Source: Polytrichum commune
Taxonomy: Eukaryota > Streptophyta > Polytrichopsida > Polytrichales > Polytrichaceae
DNA length: 64,000 bases
NCBI GenBank assembly: GCA_950295325.1
Contig: OX485803.1
Coordinates: forward strand, 65,549,554 to 65,613,553
Direction: 5' to 3'
The translations under genes and the position numbers were made by a program. Below are positions 25,870 to 38,687 of the stretch, in pieces (the first letter of the stretch is position 1; each line of letters opens with the position of its first letter). The notes beneath the pieces are model-generated. The model searched no databases and was not told the origin of the DNA. It saw only the letters and a program-made list of their open reading frames with translations.

Positions 25870-26835
25870 TAAATCAAGAGGCATTTTACTTAGGGAAGGA
25901 CCAAATTGAGATAACCCATGAATATAAATACCTTAGGATTGATTTATTCTCACATGCCACTTTGACTATCAAGTAAAACGCAAAGAATTGCATGTATGAA
26001 AGTTTGATGGGCACCTTGAGGACAGAGGAATAGTTGGAGATACATGTTCAAGGCTTTTGTGCTTCCAACTTTCACATATGGCATTGAAATTTGGGGAGGT
26101 GACTTGAAAAACTCTCATTGGTAAGGGTACAAAGATACATATATTGTCTCATCAAAGTTTGTTCTTCAACAACCTATCATATTTTGTTGGCTAAATTTGG
26201 AGAATTTCCCATGAAATTATAAGCTCTAAAGCTAACTATGGATTTTCAACAATGCCATGCCCACGTACCCACCTCTTGGTTGGTTATTCAAGAAGTCTCA
26301 CTTTCTCATCACCTTGCCCAAACAAGGGGCTAACACTTGGCATAGATCTACAACTACATCACGGAACCCCGTGATTAGTATGAGGCCAACGGGCTCGTAG
26401 TCATGCTCGTGTGAAAATACGGGCGTTATTTTTTCTTTTCTTAGATCTACAACCATGTGGAAAGCATGTTGGGGTCTATCTCATCATGGGTACAACCCAA
26501 CATCATCAAAAGTTACATTCGATGATATCAAAGAGGCTTTTGTTGCTAGAGAGTGGAATTCTTTCCATCTCTTTGGGAAGAAACTAGATTACCTACATCT
26601 CAAGGATTTTCTTAAATACGAATGTGAAGTGCACTTGGAGCAACCATTGACACCACAACAACGCAAGATCGTTGTTACTTACCACACCTCGAATCATAGA
26701 CTGGCCATGGAAACCAGATGGTGGTCAAGTATCCCTATCTCTAGAGATAATAGACTATGCCACTTTTGCTCTTATGAGTCACGCTTTGTGTTGCAGTATC
26801 CTCTATACAACCCTGTTAGAGTTAAGTTTCAATGA
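25870..26835 (+). mobile_element. LINE relic 1: reverse-transcriptase C-terminal part
   Basis: Degenerate frames read FKAFVLPTFTYGIEIWGGDLKNSHW (about 26045-26120), typical of the thumb region after the RT domain of plant LINE ORF2. A frame from about 26330 through 26835 follows, containing MWKACWGLSHHG and a terminal zinc-knuckle-like RLCHFCSYES...LYNPVR block. The expected His is lost in the knuckle. Stops and small shifts interrupt 25.9-26.3 kb. The frame is also split by a short insertion at 26355-26441 (see separate entry). It is an old, non-mobile, 5'-truncated copy. Confidence 0.7.
26343..26453 (+). mobile_element. 5'-truncated LINE tail (87 bp) with 12-bp target-site duplication, inside LINE relic 1
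   Basis: The direct repeat tagatctacaac stands at 26343-26354 and 26442-26453. The 87 bases between (26355-26441) match the 3' end of LINE relic 3 (29697-29790). They share a hairpin atcacgg/ccgtgat, then aggccaacgggctc, atacgggcgt and a T-rich end. Removing the insert and one repeat copy restores the reading frame of relic 1 through THRSTTMWK-like codons, which confirms insertion. Confidence 0.85.
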
Positions 26836-27416
26836 CTTTTTGAGAAGGCAATATTAGAGAGTATTTCTTTCAATTAAACCATCAACTTGATATTAGCCTT
26901 TATGTCATGGAGTCCACCACACTCCGCCACTCTAGGGAATTAGTTGGTATGATACCACCTTGATGTATCTTTAGTCTCATAAGGCTTTCGATTTCCCGGA
27001 CTCTAAAATCAATTATATTTCATTTCAAGTGAAACTAAATGTCATATTTGGTGTAGTATCTAAATAACACTTTACTTGGTCTATGATTTGGCATCTATAT
27101 GTCATGCAACCTATTACAAAGATGAAGTGAAATTATAGTTATGTGCTAAAGGTGATTAGATAGGTACATGTGCTATGTACTCAAACCTATAATTCTTTAC
27201 ACAAACCCAAATCTCCTTGTAACTCAATTTTCATAAATATTTTTTTATCCATTTGAAAAATGTATTTGATAAATGGGTTAAATTTTGGATAGGTTCACCT
27301 TTGACATTTTAAGCTCAAACACCAACAAGGAAGAGATCTTTAAACCATAATGGGTGTTTGCCTTTGGGTCGGTAGGCTTTAAGAGTCGATGAAATCCATT
27401 ATAAATTTTGTAACAA

Positions 27417-27560
27417 ATGTATCTTAAAATTGCAAACAATCTATGCCATGACAATGACATAGACACATGGCCACACTTGCTATCCACGTGCAACAATGAA
27501 TTCCTCAATGTTTTAGAATCACTCACCACAATATTCTCACCTAACAAATCGCAAATATCC
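27417..27560 (+). mobile_element. LINE relic 2: zinc-knuckle fragment
   Basis: A short frame reads LCHDNDIDTWPHLLSTCNNEFLN, nearly the same block as CTSCYKNDKDTWPHLLSMCENPYL in LINE relic 3. No other LINE domain is recognisable around it. Confidence 0.6.
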
Positions 27561-27904
27561 TCAAATTATGGACCATTATGGATAGTGGTTTTGAATCTAA
27601 GAAACGGATATTTAATATATTTTTCAAAATAGATTTCGACAAACTTGAAGATCAATGTTCCAAACTGTCCTTGGTAAAATTTCAAATATCTAAAAGTACA
27701 ATTTCACTACATAATATTATTTAAGATGCTATCAGCCATTCCATTATAATAGTATTAGTATATTGCTTCACTTGAGTTTTTCAGCTTAAATTTGTCAGTG
27801 CAATGCTTTGTTGTGAGGACAAATTAAAGTATAAATCTGAAAATAATTTGGCTTAATCCTGGTTCCACCCAATGATTGGGGAGAACCGACAGTTAGTTAC
27901 AAAT

Positions 27905-28097
27905 GAACCAGTTGAGTTTGAGAAAAAATTGGTTGAAGTTCAAGATTGCAGGATAATTACTGATCATTCTAGAGGAATTTATAGAATATACCCCAATTTA
28001 ATAAAGGAAAACCGGAGGATGTCAACATGTAACCGATTGGACTTGCAAACACTAGGATCTCAACCGATTATGCCCAAAAATCTCCCCGACCACTGGT
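27905..28097 (+). repeat. Dispersed repeat family D, copy 1
   Basis: It is alignable in the same orientation with 51481-51785. Shared landmarks are gaaccagtt, ggttgaagttcaag, atcattctagaggaattta, aacatgtaac, ggttggactt/gattggactt, aaacactaggat, and a ctccc.gac.actgg end. It lies directly before LINE relic 3. Confidence 0.7.
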
Positions 28098-28140
28098 CCC
28101 ACCCAATGTACATACTCAACTAAATAATCTAATGTGAATT

Positions 28141-29790
28141 TTGGTAATTTATGAATACTATAATTTCCATCGAAGCCGCCTAGGTAGGACGCAAATCTAC
28201 AATTGGGCATCACAACACATGAAAGGAGGTACACCCAAACAATCTATCCTTAGTAACCAAAACTCGGAAGGACAAATAGAAAGCAACACCGCAGGATCTG
28301 GAATCTACAGCCCCAACAACAACATCCAAATATCAGAAAGACTACCAGGGTACCAAAACATCCTTAGAGCAAAGCTCAATGCAATACTCGTTGCTATCAA
28401 AACCATATGTGCCACCCATACAGACAACCTTAACAATATATTCCTAATCAACAACCATATTTGACACCCAACATCACAACATCACCACCCAGACAAACTA
28501 CTCATAGCAACCATAGTACAACATATCTACTGGACCCCATACACAATTCACTTACATAAAGTACGTGCACACTCGGGAATTATCAGCAACGAAATCGCTA
28601 ACACATTAGCCAACGAAGGGACTCTTAAAGATAAACCAAATAAAACACCACACATACATATAGCTCATCCCACACCTTACTGGCTAGCTAGTTGTCCAAC
28701 CACCACACACGATGGGGCCATCCGTAACCTCCACACAACTATAACCAAAGAACATGGAACTCGCGAAGCGGCAATAGCCAAAAACAAATTCCCATACGTT
28801 GACAAATGGCTATCAAATGACCAAATAAACCACAAACTCTCCAATCATTTTTGGAAAAATGAAAAAGCAACATATGCACAAATATCACAAACTCTAAAAT
28901 TCAGATACACCCAATACATGAGTAACCATAGAAAAAACATCTTTTGGCCACACACACACCAAAACCCCAACTGCACATCGTGCTATAAAAACGATAAAGA
29001 CACATGGCCGCACCTCCTCTCAATGTGTGAAAACCCCTACCTCAAGGGCCTAAGAATTTCCAGACACGATAAGGCGGTGCATCTCATCACACAAACACTA
29101 CAAGCTAACAAGTATACCCGCTTCTTTACACTAACCACCGCCGGTAAAATAAATAACAAATCCCCTGACCAAACAATCCCATAATGTTTACTCAAATGTA
29201 CATGCCCACAAGCCCCTTGCCAATGCCATGCCAAACTCAGACCATACATCCTCTGCATAATCGGAGCCCCAAACCATATACAAACACCCATGGCACCATC
29301 CCCCACAACTATAGTCCAACTCATAGAATTCACATACTGCCATGACAAATTCCCAAAACAAACCATCACACAAAAACATACCAAATATGACCCACTAAAT
29401 AACGCTATACAGAATAATGGGTGGAAAACCAACCCCCTTATAACCATCACAACATGTGTAAGAGGAGCAATACATGAACATTCTATCGAGAAACTAACCA
29501 AACTAAAAATTCCTAAAACCAATATTAAAACCCTCATGAAAAGCCTACACCACAATGCCATTAAATACCTCACCTACCTAATCCTAAACAAAAGAAAACT
29601 AGACAACAAACAAACACCGGTCCCCCCACCATAATGAAATTGGATTAATATTACACCTACGAAGAGCCCACCTCCTAACGGAGGCATAAATCTCTTGCTG
29701 CATCACGGGATACCGTGATCAACATAAGACCAACGGGCTCAAATTCACGCCAATATTTAGATACGGGCGTAATTTTTCTTCTCCTTAATA
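28141..29790 (+). mobile_element. LINE relic 3: RNase H, zinc knuckle, C-terminal domain and 3' tail
   Basis: One frame stays open from 28141 to 29634 apart from two premature stops (TGA 28462-28464, TAA 29182-29184). It encodes an RNase H domain (GSGIYSP..., ILRAKLNAILVAI, and HKVRAHSGIISNEIANTLANEG, which holds the late catalytic His region). Next comes the knuckle CTSC...DTWPHLLSMC, then RHDKAVHLI, and a C-terminal block with VQLIEFTY, NNGWKT, TTCVRGAIHEHS and YLILNKRK. A 3' UTR follows with the hairpin atcacgg-gata-ccgtgat (29702-29719) and a T/A-rich end near 29790. Only the 3' third of ORF2 is present, as expected from 5' truncation during target-primed reverse transcription. The sense strand is strikingly rich in A and C and poor in G. 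Confidence 0.8.
29702..29719 (+). other. Conserved hairpin in the LINE 3' tail
   Basis: Stem ATCACGG/CCGTGAT with a four-base loop. The same stem recurs in the truncated insertion at 26358-26375 with a different loop. It is a candidate recognition structure for the reverse transcriptase. Confidence 0.6.
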
Positions 29791-32700
29791 ACCAACACTT
29801 GAACTTATAATTCACATAATTGAGTCCACATTCACGCATGATAGATACACTGCTATAGCCATACAAACCAACCCAAAAAAAAACATGATTACAATCCCCT
29901 AATCATACAAGTCCAAGAATGGAAAATTAACCCCTGCATAGTTATCACCGAGATTGTTCTAGAGGAACAATGCACACACCCAAAATATAAAGCAATTAAA
30001 ATACTTACAAATCTCAACTTTAATAATAATAAAAATCTATGAAAGAGATACATCAAATAGCCATTAAATACCTCACCGAACTTGACTAATCAAATGAAAA
30101 GTATATAACAAATAGGAGCCAATGCACATGTGGCGGTGATTTTCAAGAACCTTCTTACTTGAACCCAAGTTCCTAGCTTATTAGACTTGCATGCAATGCG
30201 CATGCACCACATTGCTCCAACATTGTGCCACATTCCCATTTTACGAGCTCCTTAATTACTCATGGTGCAATCTGCACGTTGATGTTTCCTGATTAGGTAT
30301 TGTGAATTCCTGCAAAAAATTCTGTTTGTTTTAAACGGTCGGCCTTCTTGTGAAGATTACATTGCAATATGTGTTGATGATTTCAGGGGTTAATTAACGG
30401 TCTCGCCATCCCGCCACATCACATAGCATCGAGTTGGTCCGGTGCCATTTGTATGCGTTGCCGGAATGACATGAAATTCTTCATTGGCATCGACAGATGT
30501 TGCCTCCCGAAATCGAGCTTGAAATTCGCCTCCTCGCAAAATTTTCAATGTTTGAGGAGCGAGAGCACAATGCAGAAGAAATCCGTAGTAGTTAGATTTA
30601 TTCTTGAAAGGGTTTTGGGGTTTCGAGAGGGTTTTTGGTCGGTTGCATTCGCCATCATCATCATCATCATCATCATGAATCAGCAATGTAGACATGTTCA
30701 CGCATCCATCAATAGCTCGAAGTCTTCTTGATTTCTGGCCAGATTGAGTCACGCAAGAGCCACGTATCATCGGTATTATTATTTTCCGAGATCCTGGAAA
30801 CGATTGCTTCCGTTCCGTTGTATGGCGCTATCATCTTGTCATTTCTACGATTGCTTCCTCCCTTTGCATCACCATTGTCTTATAAATTGGGACAGTTCGA
30901 GATTCTACATTTGCTGACCTCTCATGTCCTTTTGGAAACTTGGAGCGTCATGTAACATGACATATCTCCCCTTTGGTTTTTTTAGTGGAAATGGCCCAAT
31001 CCAGTGGCCATGGCGTTCCTCTACTTTCAAAAAAACTTAGTCAATACGATGATCTTGCTTAAGGACTGGTGCACTTAGAATAAATATTGTTACGGTCTGT
31101 AAAGGGTATGGAAACAGAAACAGTTGTGCATTGCCGAAAGCTCCAAGAAACCTGCTTTTGAGGGTAAGGTGTCTTTGAGATGAGCTTCTATGATGGCTGA
31201 CATTGCTTGCATTTACCAAACCCTGACCGTGTCATCTTGAGGGTTCTCCTATCGACATGAACCCGGTTAGGTGCTGAATAAGTTTGTACTTCCAGAGCAA
31301 AGTATCCCAAAAAAAATAATCATGGAACAGAGAGATTTACTGGTTATGATAGAATTAAGGATATGAACTCTTTATATCCTTTGGCTGTTCTACTGTTCCA
31401 GCTGTGATGGGATTTCAATCATGAAATTTGAAGAAATGTCCTTGAGAAATTCTGTGAGTCTGCAAATTTGATGAATTTTAGGCCAAGGTTTACTTTCTTA
31501 TTCTGCTACCGCCATACGTATGGTCTGGACCGCATTGCCATTAGACCATTTGTAGATTTTGTGATGGTAGGGGTTTGTGCAAATTGATATAGTTCTGCTA
31601 CACCGCTCTCAGTCCTTGAAGTTTCCTGTTTATTGAAGGTACCGTGTTTTTCTAGTCTTCCACCTTGAAGTCATCAGTCCTTGTGAAGCTTCGCATTTGA
31701 GTAACTTGTGATGCTTTCTTGCACTTCCACCTGCACAACTTGCATGTAGAAGGGGAATCCCAGGGTTTATAATAGGGCTTCATCATCATATTGGCCATAA
31801 TCTGCACCAGTCCTCAAGAAGTCCCTTGTGTACTTGAAAAATGCATCAATCTGGTCACAGTTGCAAGGAATTTTCTGAGCTGCAGTTGCGTAGTATTGAC
31901 TCGTGGTTCTATCTGGACTTAGGGTAAATGTAATGAGGTAGTTAGATTATTAGTTGACAACATTGCACAGTCTAACCTTGTCATGAACGGAAGCCCGAAC
32001 AGTGATTTATTAGGGCTTCAAGAACCTAAATTCTTGGACCAAGTTCGATGTCCATTGTCATTAGCCATGAATTTGCGGGCTTATCTTGATTAGGTTACAT
32101 TTAGCATGACCAAGATCGCACAGCCTTTTTCCCCTACTTGGAAGCCAATGAGAACCAGTTTATTTGATCCATTGCAGAGTCTTGTTTCACAAATTTACTC
32201 TGTTTAGGGACGTTCTGCTTCGCTCAATTGTGGGTGGTTTAGGGCAGACGCATAGTCAGTCTGGTGAAATATGTTAACCCTCCATCATAGCTGTCGCAAG
32301 AATTTGCTTGCCCTGTTTGCTCTGACCTTTGAGAAGTTTCATCGGTAGTCTGATTCATTAGGGCACCACTGGGCTCGAGATTTCGGCGAAGAACAGTTGT
32401 AACCTATTTGGGCTTGTCAGTAATCAGTTTTGGGTCATGGCCCACCGTGTAGATTATGTAGTCATTATTAACAGGGTGCATTCATATTTTGCAGGTTCAC
32501 AGTGTCCGGGTGTTCCTCCACCGTGTTGTCACTTATACTGAACTGTGGAGGCATTTATATGTCAAGAACTGAGCTAATCTCTCATTATTAGTAAGGTAAT
32601 TAGTCATAAACTTTCTGTACTTTGCTTGTAGGTGAAGTTGCACTATGCGATTTCTTCAAGGTTTATAAGAGGATCTTGTCTTTCTACCTAGAGATCTGGC

Positions 32701-33066
32701 AAATTCCATGGATCATGGAGCCCGACAAGAAGGCTTGTTGGAGGGTGTCAGTCCCTCTGCCTGAATTTTTAATGTCTAATTCCAAGGGTTGAAATTCGTT
32801 GCCTTCTTACACCTCGGACTTTGCCTTATTATGTAACCTACTTGCCGGGTGGTCCTCCTAAAGAAGGGCATGTTCAACATGTTAAGGTTCTTTGTCCTTG
32901 AAATCCGGTCTGACCATCCTTAGGAAGGATGTGTAAGAGGCCATGACATTGTAGAACAGTGGCAACAGTCTATTGTATCTCCCCTCAGATTGTTTTTCCA
33001 TCTTTATGAGGTTTTCTTTGGCTCCAGGGACTTATTGAGGAGGTGTGTGTGCGTTGACTGTGAAAA
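29791..33066. other. Upstream region of the bromodomain gene
   Basis: No coding exon is supported. It contains a (CAT)n microsatellite at about 30654-30676, which explains a poly-aspartate ORF on the minus strand. 5' UTR exons of the GTE gene may lie here; I cannot place them. Confidence 0.35.
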
Positions 33067-36000
33067 ATGCAAGCACGAACTGGGAATGAGAGTGATGAGG
33101 CCACAACCCCGACTCCCTCTGCACCCGTACAAGAAGGGCGAGGTAATTTTCTAGTTTTACGGAAGAGACAAGCAATGACGATTGTTAATTTTCATGCACA
33201 TCCAATTGAGTTCAAAGTGGTGGGACAGGAGGCAACCATTTGCTACCAATTTTCTTGGAGATTTTGATTTCATGGTTTGGTTAGAGAGATTCATAGCGTT
33301 CTTGATGTCACCATTGTAACATATGGCAGGAGGCAGAGGTAGGGATGGGAGACCACCATTGCCAGTGCCGGCAACAACAGGGGCAGTGAGGGACAGTGAA
33401 ATCGAAGCTGATGAGGATGACATGGAGCAGTCGGAGGCTTCAAGAAACAATCTTAAAGAGCAGGTGCAGGCTTTGGCAGCACAAGTTGAAGAGGTACTTA
33501 CCTCGGCTCCATTGTTGAAGATATGCTGAGGCTAAAGCGTAATGCAGATGATATTTGAATTCTTGGTTTTGAAACAAAACAGAAACACATTCAGAAATGA
33601 ACTCTTTTAAAAGTTTATTGGCTTCTCCATCAGTCAGCCCTAAACACATTGTAGCATATAAACACGTAGTATAGGAAAGTGGAGAATCTTTACAAAGTGA
33701 CAAATGGAAAATAGATTAACAGTCAGAGTGACTGTTCAAGTAATCAGAAACACACTATTCAATTAATCTTCTTTGTCACAGCCCAAAGTGTGTCAATGGT
33801 ACTCAACACTAAAATCACTCTATAAAAACAGCTGCAAAAATTCATCCTTATCATGAAAAAAATCAAACAATTTTGTAGTATTTGGCACCATGGAAAAAGA
33901 GAGGCGAAAAGTAATCTGTTTCAAAAGCTTGCTGAGCTGTCAAGCTAAGTATATGGAAAGTTGGCTGTGAGCAGATAGAGAGGAAGGTAAGTGAAGTAAC
34001 TCGACTGAGGAACATAGCACGCAAGAGCAAGGGAAAAATAGGGACTTTGGGGAAGGATCGTGACAAAGGTGGGAGTAATCCGCAGAAGAAGCAGCAGCAA
34101 GTCGACATAGCTCGGAGGGAAGCTGCTCGTAGCAAACGTATGCAAGAACTTATGCGCCAGGTTGGGACTATTATAAGACAGGTACATAATTCATTAAAGT
34201 TTTCACTTTCCTCGTCTTTGTAGTTCCTTTAGTTCCCAACTATTTGGTCTTTATCTAGTTGGGTGCCCACACAAGGATTTCATATTCCCTCCTGATTATC
34301 ATGGATATCTCACACTTATCATGAGGAGCAGATTATCCAGGTCAAATACTATGTATGTAGCCTATGGGGAATGCACACAAGCAAAATTTTGTAATCAAGT
34401 GATTGATTTGTTGAAGTTATTTTGGTATTCTCATTCAGTTAAACAATTGGCTTAGTTGATTTAAGCATACCTCAACACTGATGCAAGGTAGGGGGTTTTT
34501 GTTAGTGCAGATATCACAACACAAATGGGCTTGGCCTTTTATGAAACCTGTGGATGTGAAGGGTCTTGGTTTGCATGACTATCATGAAGTAAGTGTTGTT
34601 GGTGTTCTTTCAAACTGTACTTGCATTTGTTTCTGACAGCACTGATTTAAAACTGAACTGCTATATTTGATCAACTTGTACTGCCTGAAACACATGACTC
34701 GTGCTTTTGGTGTCATACTATCTCCAAGTGATATGTAACACAGGCGATCAGGGGTGGTGTAGTGTTTTGATATTGTTTTTTTCTTGGGGCGGGGTAGGTT
34801 GTGAAGAAACCTATGGACTTGGGCACAATAAGGGACAAAATGGATGCCAAGGATACAGCAGGATACAAACATGTCCAAGACGTTGGGGATGACATCCGTC
34901 TTGTGTTCACCAATGCTATGACTTATAATCAAGAGGGCTCTGATGTGCACGTGATGGCCAAAACCCTTCTTGACAAATTTGATGAGAAATGGAAGGCTCT
35001 TCTAGAGCCAAAACTGGCTGAGGAGGTACCTCTCTTTGAGGTCCCAGGGCAGTCTGGTTCTATAAATGCTGCTCTCTTTCTTATTCTGCTTTGCAATCAA
35101 TCTCAGCAATAGGGGATAAGATTATGGTTGCCTAGCCTCCCACGGGATGAGTTACGGCTGATTTATGGTTAGTAGGTCTTAGAAACTAGTGGACGTGATA
35201 AGTGATAGGGCATCACTGGTGAACGAATTTCACAATTTCTTGTGAGGTGGAATGCAACAATATCAAATTTCTGTGAATATGATGACTAAGTCCATTTTGT
35301 TTTGATACTGAGTAGCTGGTTGTGAATTCAAATTGACAGGAAGGAAAAAGAAGGCAGGAAGACAAGGAAGTACAGGTGAAGGAAGCGGCAGTTGTGCAGG
35401 CAGCAGAAGAGGTGGCCACAGAGAAAATGGCAGAACAATATGCTGAGGAGGTGAGATTAAGGATCTCATTAAATCGTCATCACTTAGTACAGATCCTAAA
35501 CCATTCAGGCACCCAAATTGGTCAACCCAATTGAAGTCATATCATTTGGAATTGTTTGATATTGAAGCAATTGAGACTGCATTGGAAGGATAGTGACATG
35601 GGTTCCATCCTGGCATAATCTACTTTAGGCAGTCAGACAAGTGTTTGCAGACTGTGAAACGATCATTCACATAATCTTAGCACTTATGTAACACTGAACT
35701 TTTAATTAGCTGATGAGAACCAGTCCTGACACTCATAACATGGGAGGTTGCAGCTAGAGGAGCTTGATAAGCGGCTTGAAGAATTGAAGGAAAAAGCCAC
35801 TCCAAAATTCAGGTGACTTTCAGATCGATCTTCATTTATGTTTCACAAAAATATTCTAAGTACAGCCTAGAAATATTTATTGTGGAGTGTTGACGACTCC
35901 AGAAATACTTCATGCAGGCACTTCTCATATATACATTTCAGTGCAATTTCTAAAGAGATTACTCCTTACTAGGTTTGGATCTTCATACTTGGAGATAATC

Positions 36001-37220
36001 TGCAATATCAAGAGGATATCAACCCACAATTATTTCGGAGACCACTAATTTCTCCCCCACAGTAATTGCATGTGTATGTGTGGCTAAGTGACTTGTCAGC
36101 ACTAGTATTTCAATGCCTGTATTTGTGTTACAAAGTGACATGAACTTTCACATTTTCACAAAGTGACAATGACCTTTACCTGACAGTTTACCGTGCTTCA
36201 TATGTTTTTGAGGTGGAGGTAAATACACATGAATAATACTTTGTGGAACAGTAGTCAGAAGTTGCACTTCTTGACACATATATAGTCATGTCTATATAAC
36301 ATGTTTGATAACAGATTACTGTATTTTGCATAGCAGCAGGGATATGTCTCTTGAGGAGAAACGGCATCTGGGAAGGAGCTTGGGAAAATTACTACCCGAA
36401 AATTTGAACCACGTCATCCAGATCATTGCACAACAAAACCCTGCTTTCAATGCGCTTGCCGATGAAGTTGACGTTGACATTGATGCCCAGGTTTGTTGTG
36501 GTCTTGTTCCTGTTCATCAATCTCATCTGAATATTGTGTGCAACGGGTGGCTTGAATCCAAGGCCTTAACCCAGTTCCCATAGGAACTCTGAGGTGAAGC
36601 CGCTTAAGGCCGAAATAGTGCTAGGATGGGCGACTTCGTCACACTTGATTTTCCTGTTCATCCAACCACTATGGCCCACCCAATCATAGTGGGGGTTATC
36701 TGGATAAATCAGATAATTCTAACCAACCATGCTGGAACCTGTGGGCTCTCCCTTGGGGGAGATAGGTGCATGTCGGCTTGTTCACACATGTTCAACTTTG
36801 AAAGGAGGCAGTAGTCTTCGAGGGCCCTTTATTCTTGTGATGCCTGTTTTGATTACATAGAGTGGGACCAACTTGAAGATGAAGCAACACCATAATTCAC
36901 ACCAGTGGCTACATTGGAGTCATCTCTTCTCTTGAGTGTAACTACTGCATGGAATTTTATTTTTATAAAAAAAGTGTCAAACTACCTGCCTTTGGCACAT
37001 GTACTTCCCTCCAGATTTCTATTTCTTTATGTCCCATCTAACACTTACCTGCCTGAATCAGGATACACCAACACTCTGGAGGTTACATCGGTATGTGAAT
37101 GCTGTGCTTAGCCCTCGAGCAACACCTCAGGCTCCACCCAAGAACCCAAACAAACGAGTTGGTTCTTCAATACACAACAAAAACCCAAGCAAGCGGACCA
37201 AAAGACCTCCCTCGCCTTGA
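33067..37220 (+). CDS. GTE1: GTE/IMB1-type BET bromodomain protein, nine exons
   Basis: The spliced CDS is 33067-33142, 33330-33493, 33975-34181, 34511-34588, 34798-35025, 35340-35450, 35754-35812, 36340-36490 and 37062-37220. It gives 410 codons plus TGA, near the 370-390 of Arabidopsis GTE1/GTE6. It binds acetylated histone tails in the nucleus and regulates transcription. The order is: glutamate/basic N-terminus, coil and basic linker (KSKGKIGTLGKDRDKGG), bromodomain from about 135 to 250 (HKWAWPFMKPVDVKGLGLHDYHE, VVKKPMDLGTI, and NAMTYNQ with the acetyl-lysine Asn), acidic helical segment, NET domain about 308-370 (MSLEEKRHLGRSLGKLLPE, IDAQ, DTPTLWRLHRYV), basic tail. An in-frame TGA two codons before the ATG supports the start. 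The acceptor of exon 3 could also be 33972 (one extra Gln). Intron 8 holds a dispersed repeat. Confidence 0.9.
36550..36930 (+). repeat. Dispersed repeat family C, copy 1 (in GTE intron 8)
   Basis: It is alignable in the same orientation with 51907-52284. Shared landmarks are gcttgaatccaaggcc/gtttgagcccaagacc, cctaaggccaaaata-like, cacccaatcataatg, gggagaggtagg-like, gttcaacttcgaaaggca, gtcttcg.gg.ccctttattctt, and a ggcaacattggagt end. Confidence 0.75.
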
Positions 37221-38687
37221 TCTGTCACTGAAGCCCTTTTGACTGCTACGTAATCCTCTCCACAGTGTTGAAGTCTGCGTAGATGGTATGCATCATACTC
37301 TTAATCCTTAAAGGTCAAGGTTGTATTTAAAAACCTGAGATGGCTTAAGATGAAAGACTGTCAAAGCTCAAATGTTTGTTTACATCTAAAGAGAAGTTGC
37401 TACAGTTCAATCGAAGTTGCATCCATAAAGTTGAAACCTAAATTTAACATCTTGACATGCCAAAAATTCATATAGAAGATTTCGATAGCCAATATTCAAA
37501 AACAGTTCATAGCAAGGTAAGTTTTAATGAGATTGTATTCTAAGGCTTGAAATTAACTTATGTACCATATAGTTTGAGATATGCAAAAAATACAATCACA
37601 TGTACAAATGGTGGCCTAAAATACTAGATATTACATAGAATTGTACCATGGATCCCTTCACTTACTTGACCGTACCCTAATTTCAACTTCTGTCAATCGG
37701 AGAACCTCATTAGGAGCATGAAGCTATTTCAAGAATGGTCACTTCTCTAAGAATCACAGAAAAGGAAGTTGTGAACAACAAAGTACCATTTTTCCTGTCT
37801 TCAAATCCACATCAGCGCTTAGGCGACCTTTAAGGGTTAAGAGTCTTCTACCATTAATGCCTAATCATCTGAACACTACTGCACTTGGGTTACGAGTTCA
37901 CCCTAAAATGACATTGATAACCTCTAATTTGATCTGCCATTAGATAGTTTTTACTTAGAGTTTGAAAACTAATCTGTTATCAGCAACATATCTGGAAGGT
38001 CTGAACCAGCCTTTTAGAGCACTGCTATTATCCTAACAAGTACATAAGCAGGATATCTGGGAGTACTGGAGGGCAGCGCTCCATTCTCCCTGCCTATGTT
38101 TTTGTTCAATAACTGTGTTGTGCAAGCTGACAGGACAAATCTCCATTTTTTTGTAATTGCAGGTTTGAGCCACAGTACTCGATGTATGTCTTTGGCTTGT
38201 ACATGTACAGGAAATTTTTGTTTGCTGAATTAGTCCCAACATCATCATGTACGTCAACAACAGGCAAGCATAGATTCTCACAGAAAAGAATACCTGTAAT
38301 GAGTTTTTCATAGACATTCTTGTATATCATACTGGATGGCTTTGTTACTACAGCCTCCACTCGATCCACTCTTGATGAAATTTAACATACTTTCATGCAG
38401 CTCAATGTCCACAGTCTTCAAATATTTCTATTGATTACAACTGAAACTGTGATAATTTCTGGTTCAACTGTTCCCCCCTCAGAGTGGCCTATCCTTTCAT
38501 GATACCTCAACAAGGAAATCATCATTGGGGCTTGAACATTGTTCACGAGTATTGCTGTGCTCTTAACTTGTATATAACATGTTGCTTGCTACTCCTATGT
38601 AGCTAGAAAGATTATCCAAGGCCTAGACATCCTAAACTGAGGTAAGTGGGCCTGATCCAGTTACTTAACTTTAATCATACACCTTTA
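37221..38687. other. Spacer after the GTE gene
   Basis: Probably 3' UTR then intergenic DNA. No gene is seen on either strand. Confidence 0.35.

Noticed and set aside
30390..30770. Minus-strand 126-codon ORF with a poly-aspartate run
   Set aside because: The Asp run is a (CAT)n microsatellite read in frame; the rest shows no family signal.
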